DNA of 11,107 bases from CAKSXP01 sp964609305 (GTDB lineage Bacteria; Bacillota; Clostridia; Oscillospirales; Oscillospiraceae): assembly GCA_964609305.1 (NCBI GenBank), contig CAZSRK010000069.1:1-11107 (forward strand). The letters are read 5' to 3'. Shown here piece after piece: positions 1-6,671 of this stretch (positions are counted from its first letter, which is position 1; each line of letters starts with the position of its first letter). Below the pieces are notes generated by a model. It saw nothing but the letters and a program-made list of their open reading frames with translations, ran no database searches and was not told where the DNA came from. The translations under genes and the position numbers were made by a program.

Positions 1-220
1 TTACGGGATTACCCATCTTCCGTATACCACAGCTGCCGATAATATCAAACTCATTCCACAACAAAAAGGGCATTCCCGCCGTCCCGCATATCCACCAAAT
101 ATAAGTCGCACTCTGTTTGCTTTTGCAAGCAAAGTAAATTAAAATACTTAATTTGGATACGAAGTTATTTTATATTATGCCTGATATCCGTGCAATAACG
201 GAAGTGTAGCTCAGTATTGA
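1..220. other. AT-rich stretch without a supported gene
   Basis: This left end is much richer in A+T than the rest of the window (row 121-180 has 13 G/C in 60). No reading frame here has a convincing start, ribosome site and length. On the minus strand, a 37-codon stop-to-stop frame (164 to 51) ends in LYLVDMRDGGNALFVVE, which reads like the end of a real protein but has no start codon context, so it may be a decayed relic or chance. Another minus frame is open from an ATG at 73 through the left edge (begins MPFLLWNEF) and could be the first codons of a gene outside the window, but it has no clear ribosome site. Two small perfect hairpins lie at 116-133 and 136-154. The region probably carries the promoter of whatever lies to the left. 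Confidence 0.4.
116..154. repeat. two adjacent small inverted repeats
   Basis: TTTGCTT (116-122) pairs with AAGCAAA (127-133) around a 4-base loop. AAATTAA (136-142) pairs with TTAATTT (148-154) around a 5-base loop. Both are perfect 7-base arms in gene-free AT-rich DNA. Neither is followed by a T run on either strand, so they do not look like intrinsic terminators. They could be operator half-sites for the gene to the left, or chance in low-complexity sequence. Confidence 0.35.
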
Positions 221-259
221 AAAAAAAGAAAGGCAGGGAATCCTAGATTCCCTGCCTTT
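221..259 (-). terminator. intrinsic terminator after the LysR gene
   Basis: A perfect 14-base stem is formed by 229-242 (AAAGGCAGGGAATC) and 246-259 (GATTCCCTGCCTTT) with a 3-base loop. Read on the minus strand, the stem is followed at once by CTTTTTTTT (228 down to about 220), the classic Rho-independent layout. It lies 72 bases past the LysR stop codon. No comparable terminator is visible between pgsA and the LysR gene, so it may also end transcripts reading through from the upstream operon. Confidence 0.9.
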
Positions 260-331
260 GAACATTGTGATTTCTGTGGGCCAAACGACCGCTTGTCCAA
301 ATGTTTGGTGAGACTAGAAGCTCCTGCCCAT

Positions 332-1234
332 TCAGCCGCCATGTTGTTGAGTCACGTGCGCCTGTAAAAGCAAATTGACAAACTCCTCCTGTATCGGGGT
401 TTGACGGTGTTTTAACCAGGCAACGCAATCATGGACAAGCTCTTCCCTTGAGGGCGTGATAGGGATGCGTTCCACTTCGTCGCCGCCATATAATTCCGCG
501 TTATCCGGAAGGATAGCGACCCCTGCTCCTGCGGCTACCGTCAACAGCACACTTTGAATGTCGTCCACATAGATACATTCCGCCGAAAAGCCCTCCATTC
601 TGGTAACAGCATCCACCTTGCTGCTACTGTTATTAGGGGTAATTACAATAAAACACTCGTCGCGCAGGTCGTCAGGGGTCACGTTTTTCTCTCCTGCCAA
701 CGGGTGGTTTTTCGCGACAGCTAAAATTAATCCTATTTCACTGAGCGGACGGTAAGAGACATTGACGATGTTTCGGATAGATATCTCGTCGATAATAATT
801 ACATCCAAATTTCCACGTACCAATTCGCTATATAGGTTATCCACAGGCTTTGCGCGAATTACAAACTGTGTGTGGCCCTTATATTTGCTGTTCATCTGCC
901 TGCATATGGACAGCAGTCCGGGATTCACACATTCTCCTGCGCTGACGCCGATAGAAAAAGTCGCGCGTTTCGCGCGAAGATTGGCGGAGACGCGGTCATA
1001 GGTTGTGATGAACTGGGAAAAGGGCCGTTCTATGGTGTCAAAGAGCAGTTTTCCCTCCTGCATGAGTTCTACACCGCGATTGTTGCGTAAGAAAAGGGGG
1101 ACGCCGATCTCCTTCTCCAGCGCCTTGATGCTTTTTGAAAGGCTTGGCAGGGAGATATAAAGACGATTGGCCGCGTAGGTAAAATTCCTGCATTGGGCCA
1201 CCTCAAGAAAATATTTGATTTGCTCATGCGTCAT
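332..1234 (-). CDS. LysR-family transcriptional regulator
   Basis: This is a 300-residue one-component DNA-binding regulator of normal LysR length. A winged helix-turn-helix covers about residues 1-60, with the recognition region FTYAANRLYISLPSLSKSIKALE (in two parts, about 18-40) and the typical LEKEIGVPLFLR wing. A periplasmic-binding-like effector domain follows, with the characteristic GAGVAILPDN near residue 245-255. The start chosen is the ATG at 1234, which has GGAGG 11 bases upstream. A TTG at 1258 would add 8 residues but would put the ribosome site inside the gene. The gene lies about 100 bases beyond pgsA on the same strand and ends before a strong terminator. Its G+C is visibly lower than that of the recA block, which suggests a different history. 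The effector and target genes cannot be told from sequence; targets may lie left of the window. Confidence 0.9.
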   Translation of the reverse strand: MTHEQIKYFLEVAQCRNFTYAANRLYISLPSLSKSIKALEKEIGVPLFLRNNRGVELMQEGKLLFDTIERPFSQFITTYDRVSANLRAKRATFSIGVSAGECVNPGLLSICRQMNSKYKGHTQFVIRAKPVDNLYSELVRGNLDVIIIDEISIRNIVNVSYRPLSEIGLILAVAKNHPLAGEKNVTPDDLRDECFIVITPNNSSSKVDAVTRMEGFSAECIYVDDIQSVLLTVAAGAGVAILPDNAELYGGDEVERIPITPSREELVHDCVAWLKHRQTPIQEEFVNLLLQAHVTQQHGG

Positions 1235-1277
1235 AGCTTGCAGTTCCTCCCTCTTCAAAGCGCAAACGGTCCCATTA

Positions 1278-1297
1278 CTTAAAAGGGAACTTTTAAG
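1278..1297. promoter_or_regulatory. perfect palindrome upstream of LysR gene, possible operator
   Basis: CTTAAAAG (1278-1285) and CTTTTAAG (1290-1297) form a perfect 8-base inverted repeat around GGAA, about 45 bases before the LysR start. LysR-type proteins usually bind an interrupted palindrome in their own promoter, so this is a candidate autoregulatory site. No T run follows on the minus strand, which argues against a terminator for pgsA. Confidence 0.4.
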
Positions 1298-1333
1298 CGC
1301 ATAAACGCATGGATGCCATAGAGCCTTTTCTGT

Positions 1334-1849
1334 TCAGGCGAGCATGTCGCGGTTTTTTATGAAATATTCAATGCCGGAATATATGGTTGTTACGACAATC
1401 ACGCCCACACACAGCCAGTTGAGGACATCGGGGATAGGCAGCAGCATGAGCATGATGCAGATCATCGTCGAGAAGGTCTTGACCTTACCCGACCAGCCGG
1501 CAGCGATGACGCGGCCCTTGTCAGAGGCTATCATGCGCAGGCCGGAGACCGCAAACTCCCGCAAGAGCACGACCAGCAGAGCCCAGCCGGGCATCTGCCC
1601 GATCTCCACAAACCAGCACATCGCCGCGCACACGAGCATCTTGTCCGCCAGCGGATCCATGAATTTACCGAAGTCGGTCACCTGATTATAATTGCGCGCA
1701 ATATATCCGTCGATGAAATCGGTGACAGAGGCCAGCGCGAACACGACCAGCGCGATGTAGTTTGACGCGGTCACCTCCAGATACAGCACCAGCAGGAACA
1801 CCGGTATTATAATTATCCTGAGTATCGTAAGCTTGTTTGCAGTCGTCAT
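1334..1849 (-). CDS. pgsA: CDP-diacylglycerol--glycerol-3-phosphate 3-phosphatidyltransferase
   Basis: PgsA makes phosphatidylglycerol phosphate from CDP-diacylglycerol and glycerol-3-phosphate at the membrane, the committed step to phosphatidylglycerol. The 171-residue protein has several hydrophobic segments and the full CDP-alcohol phosphotransferase signature: D44, D47-G48, A51-R52, G61, D65 and D69 (in DFIDGYIAR and GKFMDPLAD). The ATG at 1849 is chosen because AGGTGA lies just upstream and overlaps the rimO stop region. An upstream in-frame start at 1879 would overlap rimO and lacks this support. The start is 10 bases beyond the rimO stop, so the two are probably translationally coupled. 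Close homologues such as phosphatidylserine or cardiolipin synthases of the same superfamily are possible, but length and the N-terminal NKLTILRI sequence fit PgsA best. Confidence 0.93.
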   Translation of the reverse strand: MTTANKLTILRIIIIPVFLLVLYLEVTASNYIALVVFALASVTDFIDGYIARNYNQVTDFGKFMDPLADKMLVCAAMCWFVEIGQMPGWALLVVLLREFAVSGLRMIASDKGRVIAAGWSGKVKTFSTMICIMLMLLPIPDVLNWLCVGVIVVTTIYSGIEYFIKNRDMLA

Positions 1850-1859
1850 TGCGATCACC

Positions 1860-3194
1860 TCAGTCCCCGGCGATCTCACCGAGAAGGTCGCCGTCGAGAA
1901 TATCAGTTATTTTAACGCTGGCAAATTCGCCGGGCACGGCGGGGCCGGTGAAAAATACCTTGCCGTCGACGTCCGGGGAATCGGCCCAGCTCCTGCCATA
2001 GTACAGCTCTGCAAAGCGGTCGTATCCCTCGCAGAGTACGCGCAGCGTTCTGCCGAGCTGACGGTCGCAGAATTCATCCATGACCTGCGCCTGTATATCC
2101 ATTATGAGCCCGGCGCGGCGCTCGGCCTCCTCCGCGCTGCACCGGTCCGGCATCGCGGCGGCAGGCGTGCCTTCCTCCGGAGAAAAGGGAAAGACGCCGG
2201 CGCGCTCAAGCTTTGCCTCGCGCAGGAAGCCGCAAAGCTGTTCAAACTCTGCCTGCGTCTCTCCGGGGAGCCCGGCGATAAGGCTGGTACGGATGACGAG
2301 ATCCGGTATACGGTCGCGAAGCTGCGCAAAAAGCTCCCGTATCTGGTCGCCCGTGCCCCGGCGGTACATGCGCCGGAGAATATCGTTATTTATGTGCTGG
2401 ATTGGGATGTCGAGATACTTTACGACCTTCGGCTCGGAAGCGATGACGTCAATCAGCTCGTCAGTGAAGAGGTCAGGGTACAGATAGTGCAGCCGTACCC
2501 ACTCGATCCCGTCAATGCGGCACAGCTCGCGCACGAGCTGCGCAAGGGAGCACTTCGGCTCAAGGTCCAGGCCATAGCGCGTTATATCCTGTGCGATGAC
2601 GATAAGCTCCTTTACACCGGCCTGTGCCAGTGCGCGGGCCTCCTCCAACACGCTTTCCGGCCTGCGGGAGCGGTAACGCCCACGGATGTCGGGAATTACG
2701 CAGAAAGCACAGCGGTTGCTGCAGCCCTCGGCAATGCGAAGATAGGCCCAGCCGGGACCGGTGGTCACAATGCGGTCAAGCTCCTCGATCGGGGCGTTTT
2801 TGTCGCCGAAGCTCGTAACAGGGCAGCCCTCGGGCGCCTGCATCGCCTTTTCGACGATCGCGTCAATATCGCCGTAGTTTGAAACGCCGCAAAGCGCGTC
2901 TATCTCCGGCAGCTCGGCGAGGACCTCGTCGCGGTAGCGCTCCGACAGGCAGCCGGTGACTATTATCCTTTTGACGCGCCCCTCTTTTTTGAGCTGTGCC
3001 ATCTCGAGTATGTTGTCGATGGCCTCGCTTTTCGCGCTCTCGATAAAGCCGCAGGTGTTTATGATTACGGCGTCCGCGCCGTCGACATCGGGCGATATGG
3101 TGTGCCCGGCCTCGCACAGCCGCCAGAGCATCTGCTCGCTGTTTACCAGGTTCTTGGCGCAGCCAAGGGAGATCATGGCAATCCTGTATGACAT
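1860..3194 (-). CDS. rimO: ribosomal protein S12 methylthiotransferase (radical SAM)
   Basis: RimO adds a methylthio group to an aspartate of ribosomal protein S12, using S-adenosylmethionine and two iron-sulfur clusters. The 444-residue protein shows the N-terminal UPF0004 domain with cluster cysteines C12 (SLGCAKN), C48 (NTCGF) and C82 (TGCLSERY). The radical SAM motif follows as C158, C162 and C165 (GCSNRCAFCVIP), then a C-terminal TRAM-like RNA-binding region. The SLGCAKNLVNSE start and PDIRGRYRSR segment are typical of RimO rather than of the tRNA-modifying MiaB. The start ATG at 3194 is preceded by only a weak AGGGA. It lies 18 bases after recX and directly before pgsA. A 349-codon plus-strand frame opposite this gene is a shadow. 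Confidence 0.95.
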   Translation of the reverse strand: MSYRIAMISLGCAKNLVNSEQMLWRLCEAGHTISPDVDGADAVIINTCGFIESAKSEAIDNILEMAQLKKEGRVKRIIVTGCLSERYRDEVLAELPEIDALCGVSNYGDIDAIVEKAMQAPEGCPVTSFGDKNAPIEELDRIVTTGPGWAYLRIAEGCSNRCAFCVIPDIRGRYRSRRPESVLEEARALAQAGVKELIVIAQDITRYGLDLEPKCSLAQLVRELCRIDGIEWVRLHYLYPDLFTDELIDVIASEPKVVKYLDIPIQHINNDILRRMYRRGTGDQIRELFAQLRDRIPDLVIRTSLIAGLPGETQAEFEQLCGFLREAKLERAGVFPFSPEEGTPAAAMPDRCSAEEAERRAGLIMDIQAQVMDEFCDRQLGRTLRVLCEGYDRFAELYYGRSWADSPDVDGKVFFTGPAVPGEFASVKITDILDGDLLGEIAGD

Positions 3195-3212
3195 ATGGTT
3201 TCAGTCCCTGTT

Positions 3213-3671
3213 TCAGTATTCCGGGTAATTTTCCCGCAGCCGCTCGACGGCGGAGCTTATCTCGCTCCAGCCAAATCCGCGTCGGCGCAGCGCATCGGTG
3301 GCTTTCTTGACGGCCGCCCGGTCGGAGATATCGCTGCCGCGCAGTCGGTTCCCGAGCAGTCTGTCGAGAGTTTCGTCGGATTCCGGCAGCTCGTCAAGGG
3401 CCTCGTCCCACAGCTCCCGCGGTATCCTGCGCCTGTACAGCTCGTCCCTGGCGCGGGCGAGGCCATATCCCTTTGCCGCGCAGTTGCGCACCAGCATGGC
3501 CGCAAAGCGGCGGTCATCGATAACGCCGAGCTGACACAGACGGTCGACCACGGCCTGCGAGTCCCCGGCGGGCTCGCCCTTTTCTATCAGCTTTGATACA
3601 AGCTCCGCGCTGCCGTAATCGCGTCTTTCAAGCATGCGCAGCGCGCGCTTTTTCGTCTCTTCAACAGACAT
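3213..3671 (-). CDS. recX: regulatory protein RecX
   Basis: RecX binds RecA filaments and modulates (usually limits) their activity. The 152-residue, charged, all-helical protein fits the RecX family, with repeats of three-helix units: the ALRMLERRDYGSAELVSKL stretch near the N-terminus, LGVIDDRRFAAMLVRN in the middle and ALRRRGFGWSEI near the C-terminus. It is at the short end of the family range. The start ATG at 3671 is one base after the recA stop codon, with GAGGG inside the recA end as ribosome site, so translation is likely coupled to recA. Direct adjacency to recA is the classic arrangement and supports the call. Confidence 0.93.
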   Translation of the reverse strand: MSVEETKKRALRMLERRDYGSAELVSKLIEKGEPAGDSQAVVDRLCQLGVIDDRRFAAMLVRNCAAKGYGLARARDELYRRRIPRELWDEALDELPESDETLDRLLGNRLRGSDISDRAAVKKATDALRRRGFGWSEISSAVERLRENYPEY

Positions 3672-3672
3672 T

Positions 3673-4773
3673 TCAGCCCTCGAAGCCGTCGGCGGATACG
3701 TCGATGGCGCGGCCGGCCGCCTGTGCGGCTTTCTTGGCCTGCGGGGTCATGAGCTTTGAGTAATTTGCGCGGACCTGCGCCTCGATATCGGCCATGATGT
3801 CGGGGTTCTGGAGCAGGTAGTTTTTGACGTTGTCACGGCCCTGGAGTCTCGTGTCGCCGACGGTGAACCACGCGCCGCCCTTCTCGATTATGTCGAGCTT
3901 GACGGCCAGGTCGATTATCTCGCCGACTTTGGAGATCCCCTCGCCGTAGATGATGTCGAATTCCGCCTCCTTGAACGGAGGTGCGACCTTGTTTTTTATG
4001 ACCTTGGCGCGGGTGCGGTTTCCGATCATCTCGCTGCCGTTTTTGAGTGTCTCGATGCGGCGCATGTCGATGCGCACGGAGGCAAAATATTTCAGCGCAC
4101 GGCCGCCGGGCGTCGTCTCGGGGTTGCCGTACATGACGCCGATCTTCTCGCGCAGCTGGTTTATGAATATGACGATGCAGCCCGTTTTGGACACGACTCC
4201 CGCCAGCTTGCGCAGGGCCTGGCTCATCAGGCGCGCGACGACGCCGACTGAGGAATCGCCCATCTCGCCCTCAAGCTCGCTGCGGGGGAGCAGGGCCGCG
4301 ACGGAATCTATAACGACCACGTCAAGCGCGCCGGAGCGTACGAGCTGTTCGGTTATCTCCAGCGCCTGCTCGCCGGTGTCCGGCTGGGAGATCAGCAGAT
4401 TGTCGATATCTACGCCCAGCGCACGGGCATAGGCGGGCTCGAGCGAGTGCTCGACGTCGATATAGGCGGCTTCCCCTCCGTTTTTCTGCGCGGAGGCGAC
4501 TATGTGCAGGGCAAGCGTCGTCTTGCCGCAGGATTCGGGCCCGTATATCTCGACTATGCGGCCGCGGGGCACGCCGCCGATGCCCAGCGCGAAGTCCAGC
4601 GAGAGCGAGCCGGTCGATATCGCCTCGACATTGACGGGGATATCGTCGCTCAGACGCATGATGGCGCCCTTGCCGAAGGCCTTTTCGATCTGGCTTATTG
4701 CGGTCTCGAGGGCTTTTTTCTTATCGTCGGCCTGTCCGACGGTGCTTATGGGAGCCTTTTTCTTTTCGGCCAT
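3673..4773 (-). CDS. recA: recombinase RecA
   Basis: RecA forms ATP-dependent filaments on single-stranded DNA, drives strand exchange and triggers LexA self-cleavage. The 366-residue protein is full length. The Walker A motif GPESCGKTT is at residues 78-86, with cysteine at 82 where E. coli RecA has serine. The Walker B region is ALDVVVIDSVAAL. The DNA-binding loop 2 region (INQLREKIGVMYGNPETTPGG) and the IRAKV-like RTRAKVIKNKVAPPF signature are intact. The ATG at 4773 has AGGAGAG (4779-4785) upstream. The gene sits 37 bases after prmC and 1 base before recX. I see no GAACNNNNGTTC-type SOS box and no usable promoter in the short gap, so transcription probably comes from upstream. Confidence 0.98.
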   Translation of the reverse strand: MAEKKKAPISTVGQADDKKKALETAISQIEKAFGKGAIMRLSDDIPVNVEAISTGSLSLDFALGIGGVPRGRIVEIYGPESCGKTTLALHIVASAQKNGGEAAYIDVEHSLEPAYARALGVDIDNLLISQPDTGEQALEITEQLVRSGALDVVVIDSVAALLPRSELEGEMGDSSVGVVARLMSQALRKLAGVVSKTGCIVIFINQLREKIGVMYGNPETTPGGRALKYFASVRIDMRRIETLKNGSEMIGNRTRAKVIKNKVAPPFKEAEFDIIYGEGISKVGEIIDLAVKLDIIEKGGAWFTVGDTRLQGRDNVKNYLLQNPDIMADIEAQVRANYSKLMTPQAKKAAQAAGRAIDVSADGFEG

Positions 4774-4810
4774 GTTTTCTCTCCTCTGTATATACTCTTT
4801 ATGCCTGTTC

Positions 4811-5668
4811 TCAAACCCGCCCGTAGACCACGCGCTCTATGCCGGCGGTGTCCTTAACGGCGGAGACGTCCCGGAATGAGGCCAGCCGCAGCAGCTTCTG
4901 GACCTCCCCGCTCTGGGTATCGCCGACCTCAAACACGAGGTAACCGCCGTCGCGGATGACGTTTTTCCAGCGCCGTATGATCTCGCGGTAGAAGTGCAGT
5001 CCGTCCTCCCCCCCGTCAAGGGCCAGACGCGGTTCGTACAGCCGGACGGAGTCGTCAAGCGTGTCTATCTCGGCGGAGGCGATATAAGGAGGGTTTGAAA
5101 CTATCATGTCAAAGCTGCCGATGAGCATCGGCGGCGAAGCCGTCGCGTCCGCGTCGATGGCGGTCACGCGGGGGCTGAGGTTGTTCAGAAGCGCGTTGCG
5201 CCGGCATACGCTGACGCAGTTTAGGTCTACATCTGCGGCAACGACGCGGCTTGCCGGCAGTTCGTTTGCTATCGCGCAGGCGATGCAGCCGCTCCCGGCG
5301 CAGAGATCGAGTACGCGCGCGTCCATTTTCCCGCGCGAGCGGAGAATCTCAAGCGCGGTATCCACGACGACCTCCGTGTCGACGCGCGGGATGAGCGTGC
5401 TTCTGTCGATGACCAGCGGAAGCCCGTAGAATTCCCAGCTTCCCGTGACATAGGCGATAGGTTCGCCGGTGAGCCGGCGCTCTATAAGTTCGTTTACTTT
5501 TTGCCCCGTTGAGGCGGCCGGATACAGGTTCATATCCGCCGCGAGCTTTTCCATCGTTTTCCCGGCGGCGTGCGCAACGAGGAGCCGAGCCTCAAGGCTG
5601 TATGCCTCTATCCCGGCCTCTTTGAACGCGCGGCGTGTCTCTATATAATAATCGCCGTATGTTTTCAT
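4811..5668 (-). CDS. prmC: peptide chain release factor N5-glutamine methyltransferase
   Basis: PrmC methylates the glutamine of the GGQ motif in release factors RF1/RF2, raising termination efficiency. The 285-residue length is normal. An N-terminal helical domain (about 1-75) is followed by the PrmC-typical IAYVTGSWEFYG and TLIPRVDTEVVVD region. The S-adenosylmethionine binding motif DLCAGSGCIA is at 121-130, and the catalytic SNPPYI is at 191-196. The start ATG at 5668 has GGGGAG about 12 bases upstream, slightly distant. It lies 35 bases after the DUF1385 gene. In many Firmicutes prmC is beside prfA and a DUF1385 gene. The DUF1385 neighbour is here but prfA is not in the window. Confidence 0.95.
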   Translation of the reverse strand: MKTYGDYYIETRRAFKEAGIEAYSLEARLLVAHAAGKTMEKLAADMNLYPAASTGQKVNELIERRLTGEPIAYVTGSWEFYGLPLVIDRSTLIPRVDTEVVVDTALEILRSRGKMDARVLDLCAGSGCIACAIANELPASRVVAADVDLNCVSVCRRNALLNNLSPRVTAIDADATASPPMLIGSFDMIVSNPPYIASAEIDTLDDSVRLYEPRLALDGGEDGLHFYREIIRRWKNVIRDGGYLVFEVGDTQSGEVQKLLRLASFRDVSAVKDTAGIERVVYGRV

Positions 5669-5703
5669 ATCTTCGCTTTACTCCCCAAACCCTTTTTCTG
5701 TTT

Positions 5704-6648
5704 TTACCAAGCATCCGAGCCCTTTTCCTCGGGTATGACAGCTACCAGAGAGGAAATCGCGCACTCTATCATGCTGTCGTCCGGTTCAAAGGTGGTCAGG
5801 TGCTGAAGCTGCTTTCCGGGCCAAGCCAGCGCGACGGACAGGAAATTGTCGTGCCGGCCGACCCAGCGGTTGATCTCGTATGCGACGGCGACCAGCACCG
5901 GCAGCAGTAAAAGGCGCAGCGCCATACGCAGCAGCGTGTTGTCCGCCTGGATGAGAAAGCCCAGAAACACGCCGAGGATCACGACGACCAGCAGGAAGCT
6001 GGTGCCGCAGCGAGGATGGAAGCGGCTCTGCACGCGCACGTTCTCAACGGTCAGCGGCAGGCCCTTTTCATAGCAGAAAATGGACTTGTGCTCCGCCCCG
6101 TGGTAAGAGAACATGCGCTTTACATCCTTGACCCGCGTGCACAAAAACATGTACAGCAGGAAAATGGCCAGCTTCACTATACCCTCGAGCAGGCTGCGCA
6201 GCGTCACATGCCCTTCTATCCCGGGAATGAGACCGACCAGCAGAGTCGGCAGCAGTATGAACAGGGCAACGGCCAGAGCCAGGCCCAGGACGACGGCGAT
6301 GCCGATGATGATGCGCTGCCCCTTTTCTCCGCCGAACTTGTCCTCGATCCATTTGTCGAGCTTGGATTCCGGTTCCTGCTCCTCCTCGGGCAGAAAGCTG
6401 GCAGAATAGGTGACGGCCTGCATGCCCTTTACAAGTGAGTCGACAAAGTTTACAATGCCGCGGATCAGCGGCCAGCCCAGGATGGGGTATCTGTCCTTGA
6501 TAAGCTTAAGCTCTTCGACCTTCAGCTCCAGCTCGCCGTCGGGCTTTCTGATGGTAATGGCCTGTTTTTTTGGCCCGCGCATCAACACGCCCTCGATCAA
6601 AGCCTGGCCGCCGATGGAGGTGCGGAAATCTTTCGGTTTGTTTGACAT
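5704..6648 (-). CDS. DUF1385 family membrane protein (YqhQ-like)
   Basis: This 314-residue membrane protein belongs to the DUF1385 family, of unknown biochemical function. The family hallmarks are an N-terminal IGGQALIEGVLMRGP (12-26), a central YHGAEHKSIFCYE (182-194) and HPRCGTSFLL (211-220). The conserved His, Glu and Cys residues suggest metal binding or catalysis, but this is inference. Hydrophobic segments lie near 112-141, 157-172, 216-234 and 240-258, so it is probably polytopic, with the HGAEHK and HPRCGT motifs between membrane spans. The ATG at 6648 has a strong AAGGAGAT seven bases upstream. It lies 23 bases after the histidine kinase and 35 bases before prmC. Linkage to prmC is common in Firmicutes. 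Confidence 0.9.
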   Translation of the reverse strand: MSNKPKDFRTSIGGQALIEGVLMRGPKKQAITIRKPDGELELKVEELKLIKDRYPILGWPLIRGIVNFVDSLVKGMQAVTYSASFLPEEEQEPESKLDKWIEDKFGGEKGQRIIIGIAVVLGLALAVALFILLPTLLVGLIPGIEGHVTLRSLLEGIVKLAIFLLYMFLCTRVKDVKRMFSYHGAEHKSIFCYEKGLPLTVENVRVQSRFHPRCGTSFLLVVVILGVFLGFLIQADNTLLRMALRLLLLPVLVAVAYEINRWVGRHDNFLSVALAWPGKQLQHLTTFEPDDSMIECAISSLVAVIPEEKGSDAW

Positions 6649-6671
6649 TAACGGGATCTCCTTGATTTATT

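Noticed and set aside
1235..1258. TTG start for the LysR gene at 1258
   Set aside because: The GGAGG ribosome site lies inside these added codons and serves the ATG at 1234.
1278..1297. Palindrome as terminator of pgsA
   Set aside because: The stem is A/T-rich and the minus strand continues TAATGGGACC with no T run.
1850..1879. Longer pgsA start at 1879
   Set aside because: It would overlap the end of rimO, while the ATG at 1849 has AGGTGA at the right distance and starts the conserved NKLTILRI sequence.
1833..2882. 349-codon plus-strand reading frame
   Set aside because: It lies entirely opposite rimO and the pgsA start, resembles no protein, and has no ribosome site; it is a by-product of GC-rich codon use.
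4787..4814. Promoter-like TTGAGA, 16 bases, TATACA before recA on the minus strand
   Set aside because: Transcription would start near 4780, inside or past the recA ribosome site (4779-4785), so a transcript from it would lack that site.
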